The notes below the pieces were generated by a model. It ran no database searches. It had not been told where the DNA came from and was given only the letters and a program-made list of their open reading frames with translations. Shown piece by piece: positions 1-8,821 of a stretch of DNA of 64,000 nt. Each line of letters begins with the position of its first letter. Position 1 is the first letter of the stretch. A program made the translations under genes and the position numbers. The stretch comes from Terriglobales bacterium (GTDB lineage: Bacteria > Acidobacteriota > Terriglobia > Terriglobales > Acidobacteriaceae), in contig DASYVL010000040.1 in NCBI GenBank assembly GCA_035937135.1, positions 1-64,000 of the forward strand, in the 5' to 3' direction.

Positions 1-153
1 ACGGAGATGGTGATGCCGGGAGACAACGTGCCGCTGACGGTCGAGCTGATCACGCCGGTGGCCATGGAGAAGGGCTTGCGCTTCGCCATCCGCGAAGGCG
101 GACACACGGTGGGCGCCGGCACCATCTCGGAAGTGCTGGACATAGGGAAGTAA
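1..153 (+). CDS. tuf: Elongation factor Tu, C-terminal fragment
   Basis: These are the last 50 codons of EF-Tu, the GTPase that delivers aminoacyl-tRNA to the ribosome. The frame is open from the first base, so the start, the GTP-binding domain and domain II lie upstream of the window. What is visible is domain III, with the family-typical segments RFAIREGG and TVGAGTI near the end and a TAA stop. It lies 52 bp before rpsJ on the same strand, the usual junction between the str and S10 clusters, so both are probably on one transcript. Identification is secure; completeness cannot be judged. Confidence 0.95.
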   Translation, partial: TEMVMPGDNVPLTVELITPVAMEKGLRFAIREGGHTVGAGTISEVLDIGK

Positions 154-165
154 AACCTTTAAACC

Positions 166-184
166 GCGGCAAGCAACCTGCCGC
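166..184 (+). other. Intercistronic hairpin between tuf and rpsJ
   Basis: GCGGCA and TGCCGC form a 6-bp stem with a 7-base loop in the 52-bp spacer. No T-run follows, so it does not look like a strong intrinsic terminator. It could mark an mRNA processing point or be chance in GC-rich DNA. Confidence 0.3.
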
Positions 185-205
185 AAGATCTTTGAGAGAG
201 AAAAC

Positions 206-535
206 GTGATTGGAAAAGAGAGAATCCGGATCCGCTTGAAAGCGTACGACTACCGCGTGCTCGACCAGTCCACTAGCGAGATCGTGGAAACGGCGCGGCG
301 CACGGGCGCGCAAATCGCCGGGCCCATTCCTTTGCCCACGGTGCGCAACCGGTACTGCGTGCTGCGCTCGCCCCACGTGGACAAGAAATCGCGGGAGCAG
401 TTCGAGATCCGCACCCATAAGCGTTTGCTCGACATCCTGGAGCCGACGCAGCAGACCGTGGACGCGCTGATGAAGCTCGATCTGCCGGCGGGCGTGGATG
501 TGGAGATCAAGGCGTTTGGCAAGGAACACAAATAA
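206..535 (+). CDS. rpsJ: 30S ribosomal protein S10
   Basis: S10 is a small-subunit protein and, as NusE, a partner of NusB in antitermination. The 109-residue product carries the S10 core, with [14 protein letters not shown] at the N terminus and the conserved [13 protein letters not shown] segment in the middle. The start is GTG at 206, preceded by a purine-rich GAGAGAG stretch. The length is slightly above the usual 102-105 residues. It opens the S10 cluster, 9 bp before rplC. No long structured L4-type leader is obvious in the short upstream spacer. Confidence 0.97.
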   Translation: MIGKERIRIRLKAYDYRVLDQSTSEIVETARRTGAQIAGPIPLPTVRNRYCVLRSPHVDKKSREQFEIRTHKRLLDILEPTQQTVDALMKLDLPAGVDVEIKAFGKEHK

Positions 536-544
536 GAAGGACTT

Positions 545-1276
545 ATGGTCACCGGAATCCTGGGCAAAAAAGTCGGCATGACGCAGATCTTCGATGACAA
601 GGGAGAGGTCCATCCCATCACCGTGCTGCAGGCCGGGCCTTGCGTGGTGACGCAACGCAAGACGGCGGCCCGCGACGGCTACAACGCCGCGCAGATCGGC
701 CTGGTGGAGTTCGTCAAGGAGAAGCGGCTGACCCAGCCCATGAAGGGACACCTGGCCAAGCACAACCTGCCTCCGGTGAAATTTCTGCGCGAAGTGGACA
801 TCGACGCCGAGGAAGGCAAAACGGAAGGGAACGGCGTCAAGGTGGGCGACAAGGTGCTGGTGGAGATCTTCGCCAACGAGAAGTTCGTGGACGTGGTGGG
901 CACCAGCAAGGGACGCGGCTTCGCCGGCGTGGTGAAGCGCCATAAGTTTAGCGGCGGCCCCGCGGCCCACGGACACATGTTCCAGGTGCAGGGTTCGATC
1001 GGCGCCTCCTCCTTCCCCTCGCGCGTCTTCAAGGGACAGCGCATGGCGGGACACATGGGGAATGTCAGGATCACGGTCCGCAACCTGCGCGTGCTGGGGA
1101 TCGACGCGGACGAGAACCTGCTGATGGTGGAGGGCGCGGTGCCCGGCCCGCGCAACGGATATGTCATCATCACCCGCGCGGGAAGGGCGCCACGCGAGCG
1201 CCGCGGATTCGCCGGCTCCCAGACCATCGACCCGCTGAAGGCCGCCAAGCGCGCCGCCGGAGCCAAGAAGAGATAG
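545..1276 (+). CDS. rplC: 50S ribosomal protein L3
   Basis: L3 is an early-assembling large-subunit protein near the peptidyl-transferase centre. The 243-residue product starts [14 protein letters not shown], a hallmark of the family, and contains the [13 protein letters not shown] and [15 protein letters not shown] loop that reaches into the ribosome core. It is longer than the usual 205-215 residues because of an internal segment around residues 75-100 and a basic, Ala/Lys-rich C terminus. The ATG at 545 has GAAGGA just upstream. It is 2 bp from rplD, so the two are probably translationally coupled. Confidence 0.97.
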   Translation: MVTGILGKKVGMTQIFDDKGEVHPITVLQAGPCVVTQRKTAARDGYNAAQIGLVEFVKEKRLTQPMKGHLAKHNLPPVKFLREVDIDAEEGKTEGNGVKVGDKVLVEIFANEKFVDVVGTSKGRGFAGVVKRHKFSGGPAAHGHMFQVQGSIGASSFPSRVFKGQRMAGHMGNVRITVRNLRVLGIDADENLLMVEGAVPGPRNGYVIITRAGRAPRERRGFAGSQTIDPLKAAKRAAGAKKR

Positions 1277-1278
1277 CC

Positions 1279-1941
1279 ATGGCCAAGATCGACGTACTCG
1301 ATTTGAACGGCAAGAAGGTGGGCTCGCTGGAGCTCGAGCCCGAGGTGTTTGGTGCCATCAACCGCGACCTGCTGTGGGAGGCGGTGACGCACTACCGCGC
1401 CGCGCTGCGCGCCGGCACCCACGCCACCAAGAACAAAAAGCTGGTGGCGGGCTCGGGACGCAAGCCGTGGAAGCAGAAGGGCACGGGGCGGGCGCGTGTG
1501 GGATCCATCCGCTCGCCGCTGTGGCGGCACGGCGGCACGGTGCACGGTCCGCAGCCGCGCTCCTACGACTATCAGTTCCCGCGCAAGAAGCTGCTGGGCG
1601 CGCTGCGCTCCGCCCTGGCGGCCAAGTTGGCCGACGGCAAGCTGGTCATCGTGGAAAGCTTCGGCCTGAAGGCCGCCAAGACCAAGGAATTCCGCAAGGT
1701 GCTGGACGCGCTCCAGGTGACCAAGACCGCGCTGCTGGTGGATTCGGAGAAGGAGAACCGCAGCCTGGAGCTGAGCGCGCGCAACCTTGCAGGCGTGGAG
1801 ATGATGCGTGGACGCGAAGTGCATCCCTATCACCTGCTGCGCTACGACCGCGCCATCTTTGCCCGCCCGGCGATGGAGAAGCTGCAGGAGACGCTCAAGG
1901 CCTCGGCGCCCAAGCGCAAGGCGCAGGAGGTGGCCGAGTGA
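1279..1941 (+). CDS. rplD: 50S ribosomal protein L4
   Basis: L4 binds 23S rRNA and lines the exit tunnel; in Gammaproteobacteria it also represses the S10 operon. The 220-residue protein has the conserved tunnel-loop signature ([19 protein letters not shown], about residues 58-76) followed by [10 protein letters not shown]. The C-terminal helix ends in a Lys/Ala-rich tail. It starts 2 bp after the rplC stop, and its TGA overlaps the GTG of rplW. Whether L4 autoregulation exists here cannot be judged from sequence. Confidence 0.97.
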   Translation: MAKIDVLDLNGKKVGSLELEPEVFGAINRDLLWEAVTHYRAALRAGTHATKNKKLVAGSGRKPWKQKGTGRARVGSIRSPLWRHGGTVHGPQPRSYDYQFPRKKLLGALRSALAAKLADGKLVIVESFGLKAAKTKEFRKVLDALQVTKTALLVDSEKENRSLELSARNLAGVEMMRGREVHPYHLLRYDRAIFARPAMEKLQETLKASAPKRKAQEVAE

Positions 1942-2231
1942 AGTCCGCATACCAGATCATCCGCCGCCCGGTAATCACGGAAAAGGGCCTGGCAGTGAAA
2001 GAAACGGAGTCTACGCTGGTCTTCGAGGTGGCCATGCGCGCCACCAAGACCGAGGTAAAGGAAGCGGTGCAGCAGATTTTCAAGGTGAAGGTGGCCTCGG
2101 TGCGCACCGCGACGTTTGTCGGCAAGGAACGCCGCCGCGGCCGCTTCGCGGGCTTCCGGCCGGATTGGAAGAAGGCGTACGTGAAGCTCAAGGCCGGGCA
2201 GAAGATGCCGGAGTACGTACAGAATTTGTAA
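1938..2231 (+). CDS. rplW: 50S ribosomal protein L23
   Basis: L23 sits at the tunnel exit and is the docking site for trigger factor and SRP. The 97-residue product begins [16 protein letters not shown] and contains FKVKVASVRT and a GRFAGFRPDWKKAYVKL ending, all typical. The start is the GTG whose last two bases open the rplD stop codon (GTGA overlap of 4 bp), which argues for coupled translation. A much longer open frame upstream in this phase overlaps rplD and is not coding. Confidence 0.96.
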   Translation: MKSAYQIIRRPVITEKGLAVKETESTLVFEVAMRATKTEVKEAVQQIFKVKVASVRTATFVGKERRRGRFAGFRPDWKKAYVKLKAGQKMPEYVQNL

Positions 2232-2243
2232 AGGCTGATTCTT

Positions 2244-3071
2244 ATGGCGATCAAGACCTACAGACCGACGACCTCGACGCGGCGCTTCCAGACCACTGTG
2301 GTCAACGACGAGCTCACCACCAACCGTCCGCACAAGCCGCTGACCGAACCCAAGCCGCGCACCGGCGGACGGCGCAACCACGGCGACATCACCAGCTGGC
2401 ACCGCGGCGGTGGACACAAGCGCAAGGTGCGGCTCATCGACTTCAAGCGCGATAAGAAGGGCGTGCCGGCGACGGTGGTTTCCATCGAGTACGATCCCAA
2501 CCGCTCGGCGCGCATCGCGCTGTTGGCTTACGCCGACGGCGAGAAGCGCTACATCCTGCAGCCCGTGGGCCTGAAGGTGGGGCAGAAGCTGGTGAGCGGG
2601 CCGGAGGCCGACATCCTGGTGGGGAACGCGCTGCCGCTGCGCAACATCCCGGCGGGCACCATGGTCCACAATCTGGAGCTCAAGCCGGGCAAGGGCGCGC
2701 AGATGGTGCGCTCCGCCGGCGGGGCAGCGCAGCTGGTGGCCAAGGAAGGCGACTACGCCCTGGTCAAGCTGCCTTCGGGAGAGACCCGCAAGCTGCTGAT
2801 GGATTGCATGGCAACCATCGGGCAGGTGGGGAACTTGGACCACGAGAACATCTCCATCGGCAAGGCGGGACGCAAGCGCTGGCTGGGAAAGAAGCCGGTG
2901 AACCGCGGGGTGGTGATGAACCCGGTGGACCACCCGCACGGTGGCGGCGAGGGCAAGACCTCGGGCGGCGGCCATCCGGTGACGCCCTGGGGCCAGCCCA
3001 CGCGCGGCTTCAAGACGCGCAACAACAAGCGCACCGACAAGTTCATTGTTTCGCGCAGGACCAAGCGATGA
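2244..3071 (+). CDS. rplB: 50S ribosomal protein L2
   Basis: L2 is needed for subunit association and peptidyl-transferase function. The 275-residue length is standard. The N-terminal OB-like domain holds [19 protein letters not shown]; the C-terminal SH3-like part has [22 protein letters not shown], including the conserved His of the HPHGGGEG loop. AAAGG precedes the ATG at 2244 by 8 bases. It lies between rplW and rpsS as in other bacteria. Confidence 0.98.
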   Translation: MAIKTYRPTTSTRRFQTTVVNDELTTNRPHKPLTEPKPRTGGRRNHGDITSWHRGGGHKRKVRLIDFKRDKKGVPATVVSIEYDPNRSARIALLAYADGEKRYILQPVGLKVGQKLVSGPEADILVGNALPLRNIPAGTMVHNLELKPGKGAQMVRSAGGAAQLVAKEGDYALVKLPSGETRKLLMDCMATIGQVGNLDHENISIGKAGRKRWLGKKPVNRGVVMNPVDHPHGGGEGKTSGGGHPVTPWGQPTRGFKTRNNKRTDKFIVSRRTKR

Positions 3072-3083
3072 GGCTTGCTAACA

Positions 3084-3110
3084 ACAGAGAAATGAGAGCC
3101 GAGAACTGAT
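3084..3110 (+). repeat. Heptamer array (ACTGAGA family) before rpsS
   Basis: Four consecutive 7-base units of the form ACAGAGA, AATGAGA, GCCGAGA, ACTGATA run directly into the rpsS ATG at 3111. No GGAG-type ribosome binding site is present. This is one of eleven spacers in the window with this family. Confidence 0.7.
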
Positions 3111-3500
3111 ATGGGACGCTCAACCAAAAAAGGTCCGTTCGTGGATGCGCCGCTGGCGGCCAAAATCGAGGACATGAATCGGCGCAACGACAAGAAGGTG
3201 CTGCGCACCTGGTCGCGGCGTTCGACCGTGATCCCGGAGATGGTGGGCCACACCATCGCGGTGCACAATGGCAAGAAGTTCGTACCGGTATATCTCACCG
3301 AGAACATGGTGGGGCACAAACTGGGCGAGTTCAGCCCCACGCGCATCTTCAAGGCGCACTCCATGCGGGCGGCAGAAGTGGCGGTCAGGCCGGCAGGCAT
3401 CCCCGGAGGGCCGGGGGCCATCGTGTCATCGGCTCCGGCAGCGGGCGCGACCCCGGCGGCGGCGCCGGCAGCTCCGGCCGGCAAGCCGGGCAAGGGATAA
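3111..3500 (+). CDS. rpsS: 30S ribosomal protein S19, with C-terminal extension
   Basis: S19 is in the 30S head and contacts S13 and the A-site finger. Residues 1-92 are the normal protein ([11 protein letters not shown] at the start, [21 protein letters not shown] and [16 protein letters not shown] later). Residues 93-129 are an added low-complexity tail rich in Ala, Pro and Gly that ends GKPGKG. The usual length is about 92, so roughly 37 residues are extra. The ATG follows a heptamer array rather than a clear Shine-Dalgarno motif. Confidence 0.96.
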   Translation: MGRSTKKGPFVDAPLAAKIEDMNRRNDKKVLRTWSRRSTVIPEMVGHTIAVHNGKKFVPVYLTENMVGHKLGEFSPTRIFKAHSMRAAEVAVRPAGIPGGPGAIVSSAPAAGATPAAAPAAPAGKPGKG

Positions 3501-3512
3501 CGAGGGAAGGAA

Positions 3513-3965
3513 ATGGAATTCAGGGCAGAAGCAAAATACATGCGGGTGTCGCCGCAGAAGGTGCGCCTGGTGCTCGACCTGATCAAAGGGCGCCGGGTGG
3601 AAGAGGCGATGAACACACTCGCCTTCACCAATAAGGGCTGCGCCCCGGCCTTGCACAAACTGCTGCGCTCGGCGCTAGAGAACGCGAACTACCTCAGCCA
3701 GGAAAAGAGCCTGGACGTGGACGTGGACCGGCTGTTCGTGAAGCGGGCGGTGGCCAACGAGGGGCCGCGGCTGAAGCGCATCCGGCCGGCGCCCATGGGC
3801 CGCGCCTTCCACTACCAGCGACGCATGTCACACATCGAGATCGTGCTCGAGGAAAAGGGCGGGCGGAGGACCGAGGCGGCGCACGCCGAGGCCGGGCACG
3901 AAGCGAAATCAGGCAGCAAGGCGAAAGCCAAACCGGCAGGCAAGAAGCCGGCTGGAAAGAAATAG
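3513..3965 (+). CDS. rplV: 50S ribosomal protein L22, with basic C-terminal extension
   Basis: L22 lines the exit tunnel with L4. The core (about residues 1-112) begins EFRAEAKYMRVSPQKVRLV and contains the tunnel hairpin segment RIRPAPMGRAFHYQRRMSHIEI. About 38 further residues form a Lys/Ala/Glu-rich tail ending GKKPAGKK, not part of the normal 110-115-residue protein. A good GGGAAGGA site precedes the ATG. The gene is 12 bp after rpsS and 9 bp before rpsC. Confidence 0.96.
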   Translation: MEFRAEAKYMRVSPQKVRLVLDLIKGRRVEEAMNTLAFTNKGCAPALHKLLRSALENANYLSQEKSLDVDVDRLFVKRAVANEGPRLKRIRPAPMGRAFHYQRRMSHIEIVLEEKGGRRTEAAHAEAGHEAKSGSKAKAKPAGKKPAGKK

Positions 3966-3974
3966 GGAGAGGCA

Positions 3975-4640
3975 ATGGGACAGAAGGTTCATCCGTACGG
4001 GTTCCGGCTGGGCTACACCAAGCCCTGGATGTCGCGCTGGTTCGTGGTGCGCGACTACGCCAAGCTGCTGGTCGAGGACGTGAAGCTCAAGGCGGAGCTC
4101 AAGGAAAAGCTGAAGTCGGCGGGCGTGAGCTCGATCGAGATCGAGCGGCCGGGCAACAAGCTGCGCTTCATCATCCGCACCGCGCGTCCGGGGATCATCA
4201 TCGGGCGCAAGGGCGCGGAGATCGACAAGCTCAAGGGAGAGATGCAGAAGCAGACCTCCCGCGAGGTGTTCATCGACATCCAGGAGGTGCACAAGCCGGA
4301 ACTGGACGCGCAACTGGTATCGGAATCGATCGCGCTGCAGTTGGAGAAGCGCGTGGGTTTCCGGCGCGCCATGCGCAAGGCAGTGGACTCGGCGCTGCGC
4401 TTCGGATGCAAAGGCATCAAGGTGCGGGTGAGCGGGCGGCTGAACGGCAACGAGATCGCGCGCTCCGAGTGGTACCTGCAGGGGCGTCTGCCGCTGCATA
4501 CCCTGCGGGCCGACATTGATTACGGATTCTCCGAGTCCAAGACCAGCTACGGCGTGATCGGGGTGAAGTGCTGGATCTACAAGGGCGAGATCCTGGCGCA
4601 GAAGAAGCGTCAGGAGGCTGCGCCGGCTTCGCTGTTTTAA
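3975..4640 (+). CDS. rpsC: 30S ribosomal protein S3
   Basis: S3 forms the mRNA entry channel with S4 and S5. The 221-residue product begins [13 protein letters not shown], has a KH domain with the [11 protein letters not shown] loop (about residues 75-86), and the C-terminal domain with [15 protein letters not shown] and [12 protein letters not shown]. Length is normal. The GGGAGAGG sequence before the ATG is a strong binding site. Its TAA stop supplies the first base of the heptamer array before rplP. Confidence 0.98.
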   Translation: MGQKVHPYGFRLGYTKPWMSRWFVVRDYAKLLVEDVKLKAELKEKLKSAGVSSIEIERPGNKLRFIIRTARPGIIIGRKGAEIDKLKGEMQKQTSREVFIDIQEVHKPELDAQLVSESIALQLEKRVGFRRAMRKAVDSALRFGCKGIKVRVSGRLNGNEIARSEWYLQGRLPLHTLRADIDYGFSESKTSYGVIGVKCWIYKGEILAQKKRQEAAPASLF

Positions 4641-4667
4641 CCGAGAACCGGGAACTGAGAACTCTTT
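4640..4667 (+). repeat. Heptamer array (ACTGAGA family) before rplP
   Basis: Units ACCGAGA, ACCGGGA, ACTGAGA and ACTCTTT fill the whole rpsC-rplP spacer, beginning on the last base of the rpsC stop and ending at the rplP ATG. No GGAG/GAGG motif lies in the window where a Shine-Dalgarno site is expected. Confidence 0.75.
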
Positions 4668-5084
4668 ATGTTGATGCCGAAAAAAGTGAAGTATCGCAAG
4701 CAGCAGCGGGGACGCATGCGCGGCAAGGCGCAGCGCGGCTGCGAGCTTTCCTTCGGCGACTATGGCCTGAAGGTGCTGGAGCCGGGGTGGATCACGGACC
4801 GGCAGATCGAGGCCAGCCGCGTGGCCATCGCCCGCTTCGTGCAGCGCGGCGGCAAGGTGTGGGTGCGATTGTTCCCGGACAAGCCGGTCACCAAGAAGCC
4901 GGCCGAGACCCGCATGGGTAAAGGCAAGGGCGCGCCCGACCACTGGATCGCGGTGGTGCGGCCGGGGAAGGTCCTGTTCGAGATGGAAGGGGTGACGAGG
5001 CAGGACGCCCAGGAAGCGATGCGCCTGGCCTCGCACAAGCTCGGGCTGCGCACCCGCTTCGTGGCCCGCGTGGGAGCGCACTAA
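4668..5084 (+). CDS. rplP: 50S ribosomal protein L16
   Basis: L16 organises the A-site tRNA region of the large subunit. The 138-residue product begins [18 protein letters not shown] and contains the conserved [24 protein letters not shown] loop, and ends in a typical LGLRTRFV segment. Length is normal. Start ATG 4668 follows the heptamer array directly. Operon position between rpsC and rpmC is canonical. Confidence 0.97.
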   Translation: MLMPKKVKYRKQQRGRMRGKAQRGCELSFGDYGLKVLEPGWITDRQIEASRVAIARFVQRGGKVWVRLFPDKPVTKKPAETRMGKGKGAPDHWIAVVRPGKVLFEMEGVTRQDAQEAMRLASHKLGLRTRFVARVGAH

Positions 5085-5103
5085 GGGCATGAGAAAGCGA
5101 ACC

Positions 5104-5406
5104 ATGGCCAAGAAGGGTTCCAAACCGGCGAAAGCGGCTTCCAAACCGCAAGTGCCGCGGTCGCACGCCTTCTCGGTGCGCGAAAACAAGTCGGCGGAGA
5201 AGCTGCGCAACCTGTCATCGCCGGAGCTGGAGAACAAGTGGCGCGAGTTGCAGGACCAGCTGTTCCGGCTGAAGTTCCAGTTGCGGATGGGGCAGACCGA
5301 GAGCCTGAAGAAGATCCGCGGCTTGCGCCGCGACCTGGCCCGGGTGAAGACCATCGCCCGGGGGCGTGTGCTGGGCACCGAGCCTATGGAGACGGAGAAG
5401 AAATGA
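5104..5406 (+). CDS. rpmC: 50S ribosomal protein L29, N-terminally extended
   Basis: L29 sits at the tunnel exit beside L23. The L29 fold covers about residues 28-92 of 100 ([30 protein letters not shown], and [18 protein letters not shown]). The first 25 residues are a Lys/Ala-rich extension; most L29 proteins have only 60-70 residues. An in-frame ATG at 5089 would add five residues, but AAGGG is only one base from it, so 5104 is preferred. The TGA overlaps the start of rpsQ. Confidence 0.93.
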   Translation: MAKKGSKPAKAASKPQVPRSHAFSVRENKSAEKLRNLSSPELENKWRELQDQLFRLKFQLRMGQTESLKKIRGLRRDLARVKTIARGRVLGTEPMETEKK

Positions 5407-5720
5407 TGGCGGAGAAGAGCGGGGCAAGGCACGAAGGACAGCGAAACACGAAGGTGGGAGAAGTGGTTTCCACCATGATGTCCAAGACCATCGTGATCAA
5501 GGTGACCCGGCAGAAGCAGCACCCACTCTACGTTCGCGTGGTCAAGAAGTCGAAGAAGTTCTACGCCCACGACGAGCAGGAGACGGCGCGGGTGGGAGAC
5601 GTGGTGCGCATCGAAGAGACGCGGCCGCTCTCCAAGCTCAAGCGCTGGCGGCTGAAGGAAGTGGTGCGCCGGGCGGCGGTGGTGCCGCAGCTGGCGGACG
5701 ACGTGGAAGCCAAGGCCTAG
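5403..5720 (+). CDS. rpsQ: 30S ribosomal protein S17, N-terminally extended
   Basis: S17 is a primary 16S rRNA-binding OB-fold protein. The core spans about residues 16-100: [45 protein letters not shown]. About 15 extra residues precede it, giving 105 instead of about 85. Two ATG codons stand in tandem at 5403 and 5406; the first overlaps the rpmC stop (ATGA), which favours it. An ATG further inside would cut the first strand. Confidence 0.94.
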   Translation: MMAEKSGARHEGQRNTKVGEVVSTMMSKTIVIKVTRQKQHPLYVRVVKKSKKFYAHDEQETARVGDVVRIEETRPLSKLKRWRLKEVVRRAAVVPQLADDVEAKA

Positions 5721-5739
5721 GGAGACGGAGAGAGCGATC

Positions 5740-6111
5740 ATGTCAGTGCGAATGCGATCGATGCTCGAGGTGGCCGATAACTCCGGCGCCCGCCGGCTGC
5801 GGATGATTCTGCCGCTGGGCGGATCGACCGGGGCCTCTGCCGGCCTGGGCGACATCATCACCGCCTCGGTCAAGGAAGCCGCGCCCGACAGCCCCATCAA
5901 GAAAGGCACGGTGGTGAAGGCGGTGGTGGTGCGGACGCGCAAGGAACATCGGCGGCGCGACGGCACCTACATCCGCTTCGACCAGAACGCCGTAGTGCTG
6001 ATCAGCGAGGGGGGCGAGCCGGTGGGCACACGCGTCTTCGGGCCGGTGGCCCGCGAACTGCGCGAAAGAAAGTTTCTGAAGATCGTTTCCCTGGCCCCGG
6101 AGGTGCTGTAA
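5740..6111 (+). CDS. rplN: 50S ribosomal protein L14
   Basis: L14 contacts the 30S subunit and is the docking site of silencing factor RsfS. The 123 residues include the typical [14 protein letters not shown], a [16 protein letters not shown] strand and the ending [12 protein letters not shown]. The family usually begins MIQ; here the first residues are SVRM. GGAGAG lies upstream of the ATG. It opens the spc part of the cluster. Confidence 0.97.
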   Translation: MSVRMRSMLEVADNSGARRLRMILPLGGSTGASAGLGDIITASVKEAAPDSPIKKGTVVKAVVVRTRKEHRRRDGTYIRFDQNAVVLISEGGEPVGTRVFGPVARELRERKFLKIVSLAPEVL

Positions 6112-6119
6112 CAGGACCT

Positions 6120-6449
6120 ATGCATGCGCGAGTGGACATCCGGCGGAACGACAGGGTGAAGGTGATCACCGGGCGCGACAAGGGCAAGGAAGGACGCGTG
6201 CTGCGCGTCTTCCCCAACGACGCCAAGGTGCTGGTGGAGCACGTGATGATCGTGAAGAAGAACGTGCGGCCCAACCCGGGGCGGAACATCAAGGGAGGCG
6301 TGGCGGAGCAGGAGAGCCGCATCGCCATCTCCAACGTGCAGCTGGTGTGCCTCACCTGCGGCCCGGTGCGGGTTGGACACGCGGAGCGCGGGAACCGCAA
6401 GGTGCGCGTCTGCAAGAAGTGCGGCACCACGCTGGACAAGGACAAATAA
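6120..6449 (+). CDS. rplX: 50S ribosomal protein L24 with zinc ribbon
   Basis: L24 initiates large-subunit assembly. The KOW motif is at the N terminus (RNDRVKVITGRDKGKEGRVLRV), followed by NPGRNIKGGVAEQESRIAISNV. The C-terminal half has two CXXC pairs (CLTC and CKKC, about 20 residues apart), a zinc-ribbon form found in some bacterial L24 proteins. AGGA is 4 bases before the ATG. Length 109 is normal. Confidence 0.97.
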   Translation: MHARVDIRRNDRVKVITGRDKGKEGRVLRVFPNDAKVLVEHVMIVKKNVRPNPGRNIKGGVAEQESRIAISNVQLVCLTCGPVRVGHAERGNRKVRVCKKCGTTLDKDK

Positions 6450-6467
6450 GGTTTTTCGAGAACGACC

Positions 6468-7148
6468 ATGGCAGAGAAAACTAAAGCCCGACTGAAAGAA
6501 AAATTCGAGAAAGAAGTCAAGCCGGCTCTGATGAAGGAGTTCGCGCTGGGGAATCCCAACGCCGTGCCACGCCTGCACAAGATCGTGATCAACATGGGAG
6601 TAGGCGAGGCCACGCAGAACGCCAAGGCGCTGGATCCGGCGGTGCAGGAGCTGGGACAGCTCACCGGACAGCGTCCGGTGGTGACGCGGGCGAAGAAGTC
6701 CATCGCGGCGTTCAAGGTGCGTGAAGGGATGCCCATCGGCGCCATGGTCACCCTGCGCGGCGACCGCATGTACGAGTTCTTCGACCGGCTGGTGAACCTG
6801 GCTCTGCCCCGGGTGCGCGACTTCAAAGGCCTCTCTCCCAAGTCGTTCGACGGGCTGGGCAACTTCACCCTGGGACTGCGCGAGCAGCTGATCTTTCCAG
6901 AGATCGATTACGCCAAGGTGGACAAGCCCCGGGGCATGAACGTCACCATCGTGACCACGGCGCAGTCGGATGACGAGGGCCGGGCCCTGCTGAAGCTCAT
7001 GGGGATGCCGTTCCGGCAGGCCAAGGACGAAGAAGAAAAGAAGGTAGAGAAGAAGGTGGAGAAGAAGGAAGAGAAGAAGGAAGAAAAGAAGGTAGAGAAG
7101 GTAGAGAAGAAGGAAGAGAAACCCGAGAAGGAAAAGGCGGCGAGCTAA
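6468..7148 (+). CDS. rplE: 50S ribosomal protein L5 with Lys/Glu tail
   Basis: L5 binds 5S rRNA. The core (about residues 1-183) has [32 protein letters not shown], the P-site loop near [12 protein letters not shown], and FNPEID-like [11 protein letters not shown]. From about residue 185 a tail of some 40 residues consists almost only of Lys and Glu with a few Val, encoded by a GA-rich low-complexity run (7030-7140). The standard protein is about 180 residues. The tail is probably disordered and may be a lineage trait; its coding potential cannot be tested by eye. Confidence 0.96.
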   Translation: MAEKTKARLKEKFEKEVKPALMKEFALGNPNAVPRLHKIVINMGVGEATQNAKALDPAVQELGQLTGQRPVVTRAKKSIAAFKVREGMPIGAMVTLRGDRMYEFFDRLVNLALPRVRDFKGLSPKSFDGLGNFTLGLREQLIFPEIDYAKVDKPRGMNVTIVTTAQSDDEGRALLKLMGMPFRQAKDEEEKKVEKKVEKKEEKKEEKKVEKVEKKEEKPEKEKAAS

Positions 7149-7151
7149 GAC

Positions 7152-7337
7152 ATGGCCAGAACCTCACATATCGCCAAGGCAAACAAGAAGCCCAAGTTCC
7201 CGGTCCGGCAGCACAACCGCTGCAAACTGTGCGGACGGCCGCGCGGATACATGCGCAAGTTCAGCCTCTGCCGGCTGTGCTTCCGCGGACTGGCGCTCCG
7301 GGGCGAGATCCCCGGGGTGATGAAGTCGTCCTGGTAG
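7152..7337 (+). CDS. rpsZ: 30S ribosomal protein S14, zinc type
   Basis: This 61-residue protein is the short, zinc-binding (C+) S14, with CKLC and CRLC pairs separated by [12 protein letters not shown]. It lies in the 30S head. The end ([11 protein letters not shown]) matches the family. No long S14 (C- form) is in the window. It starts 3 bp after rplE. Confidence 0.97.
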   Translation: MARTSHIAKANKKPKFPVRQHNRCKLCGRPRGYMRKFSLCRLCFRGLALRGEIPGVMKSSW

Positions 7338-7418
7338 GGAGAAACGAAGATTGAGTTCCGTTGCCGCGGGTTCTCCCGCAATTTGGGAGCGAACGGGTGA
7401 CCTAAGGAGAAGCAGTCG

Positions 7419-7817
7419 ATGGGAGTAACCGATCCGGTAGCAGATTTGCTGACGCGCATCCGCAATGCGCTCCAGGCCCGGCACCAGAAGATGGACGTGC
7501 CTTCCTCCAAGCTGAAGCTGGAGATCGCCCGCATCCTCAAGGAGGAGGGCTTCATCGCCAACTTCAAGGGGCTGGAGGAAGAAGGGTTCAAGGTGCTGCG
7601 GGTGTACCTGAAGTACGGGCCCGACAACGACCCCGTGATCTCGAATCTGGCGCGAGTGTCGCGCCCGGGATGCCGGGTGTATGTGGGGCGCAATGAGATC
7701 CCCCGGGTGCTGGGCGGGATGGGCATCAACATCCTGACCACGCCCCGCGGGGTGATGACCGGCCGCCAGGCCCGCAAGGAAGGCGTGGGCGGCGAGATCC
7801 TGTGCGAGGTTTGGTAG
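7419..7817 (+). CDS. rpsH: 30S ribosomal protein S8
   Basis: S8 is a central-domain 16S rRNA-binding protein. The 132 residues contain GVTDPVADLLTRIRNAL, the linker PSSKLKLEIARILKEEGFI, and the conserved C-terminal GINILTTPRGVMT followed by GEILCEVW. AAGGAG is well placed before the ATG. The 81-bp spacer behind rpsZ is the longest so far in the cluster but shows no terminator. Confidence 0.98.
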   Translation: MGVTDPVADLLTRIRNALQARHQKMDVPSSKLKLEIARILKEEGFIANFKGLEEEGFKVLRVYLKYGPDNDPVISNLARVSRPGCRVYVGRNEIPRVLGGMGINILTTPRGVMTGRQARKEGVGGEILCEVW

Positions 7818-7824
7818 CGATTTC

Positions 7825-7852
7825 GTAGAGACGCGGCATGCCGCGTCTCTAC
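7825..7852. repeat. Perfect 28-bp palindrome after rpsH
   Basis: Fourteen bases, GTAGAGACGCGGCA, are followed at once by their exact reverse complement. As RNA this gives a long stem with almost no loop. It lies 7 bp after the rpsH stop and overlaps the first bases of the heptamer array before rplF. The sequence resembles dispersed palindromes seen in other genomes; no second copy is in this window. Confidence 0.8.
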
Positions 7853-7877
7853 TGAGAACCGGGAACTGAGAACTGTT
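7851..7877 (+). repeat. Heptamer array (ACTGAGA family) before rplF
   Basis: Units ACTGAGA, ACCGGGA, ACTGAGA, ACTGTTA end at the rplF ATG. No purine-rich GGAG site is present. Confidence 0.75.
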
Positions 7878-8420
7878 ATGTCGAGAATAGGGAAAAAGCC
7901 GATCCCCCTGCCTGCGGGCGTGAAAGTCCAGGTGGAAGGGAACGTTGTGGCCGTGCAGGGGCCCAAGGGCAAGGTGGAGACGCATCTGCCGGCCGGGGTG
8001 AAGCTCGAGCAGAAGGACGGACAGGTGGTGGCGGTGCGTGAGGACGACTCCAAAGCCGCGGTGCACGGGCTGGTGCGTGCCCTGGTCTACAACGCGGTGC
8101 AGGGCGTGAGCCAGGGCTGGTCGCGCGATCTGGAGATCGTGGGCATCGGCTATCGCGCCGAGCTCAAGGGCAGCAAGAGGACGGTGGTGTTCTCGCTCGG
8201 CTACTCGCATCCCATCGAGTTCCCGCTGCCCTCGGGCATCGAGGTGGTGGTGGACGCCAAGCAGGTGAAGCTTACGTTGAGCGGCGTGGATCGCCAGAAG
8301 GTGGGCCAGGTGGCCGCCGACATGCGCAGCCTGCGGCCTCCGGATCCCTACAAGAATAAGGGGATCCGCTACGCGGGCGAGCGGTTGAAGAAGAAGGTCG
8401 GAAAAACCGGGGCGAAGTAA
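7878..8420 (+). CDS. rplF: 50S ribosomal protein L6
   Basis: L6 lies near the factor-binding centre of the large subunit. The 180 residues begin [16 protein letters not shown] and show the two duplicated L6 domains, with the conserved C-terminal [15 protein letters not shown]. Length is normal. The start is set by conservation and follows a heptamer array in place of a Shine-Dalgarno site. Confidence 0.98.
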   Translation: MSRIGKKPIPLPAGVKVQVEGNVVAVQGPKGKVETHLPAGVKLEQKDGQVVAVREDDSKAAVHGLVRALVYNAVQGVSQGWSRDLEIVGIGYRAELKGSKRTVVFSLGYSHPIEFPLPSGIEVVVDAKQVKLTLSGVDRQKVGQVAADMRSLRPPDPYKNKGIRYAGERLKKKVGKTGAK

Positions 8421-8439
8421 CTGAGAACCGAGAACTGAC
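8420..8439 (+). repeat. Heptamer array (ACTGAGA family) before rplR
   Basis: ACTGAGA, ACCGAGA and ACTGAC fill the entire 19-bp rplF-rplR spacer, from the last base of the rplF stop to the rplR ATG. There is no room for any other binding site. Confidence 0.75.
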
Positions 8440-8802
8440 ATGATTCCTCAAGTATCGAAGAACCAGACGCGGCAGCGGGTGCACAAGCGCATCCGGGAAA
8501 AGCTGCGGGGCACGGCGGAGCGGCCGCGGCTGAACGTATATCGCTCGCTCAACCAGATCTACGCGCAGCTGATCGACGACGCCGAGGGCAAGACCCTGGT
8601 CTCGGCCAGCTCGCGGGAGAAGGGTGCGACCTCCAAGACCGGAGGCAACGTGGCCTCCGCCAAGGCAGTGGGCAAGGCGCTAGCCGAGCGTGCCCGCCAG
8701 AAGAGCATCACCAAGGTGGTGTTCGACCGCGGCGGCTACATCTACCACGGGCGCGTCAAAGCGCTGGCCGACGCCGCCCGCGAAGCAGGTTTGCAGTTCT
8801 AG
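8440..8802 (+). CDS. rplR: 50S ribosomal protein L18
   Basis: L18 binds 5S rRNA with L5. The 120-residue protein has the basic N terminus [26 protein letters not shown] and the family ending [26 protein letters not shown]. Length is typical. The spacer before it is a heptamer array only. Confidence 0.98.
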   Translation: MIPQVSKNQTRQRVHKRIREKLRGTAERPRLNVYRSLNQIYAQLIDDAEGKTLVSASSREKGATSKTGGNVASAKAVGKALAERARQKSITKVVFDRGGYIYHGRVKALADAAREAGLQF

Positions 8803-8821
8803 GAGAGGGCACGGGAGCTCA

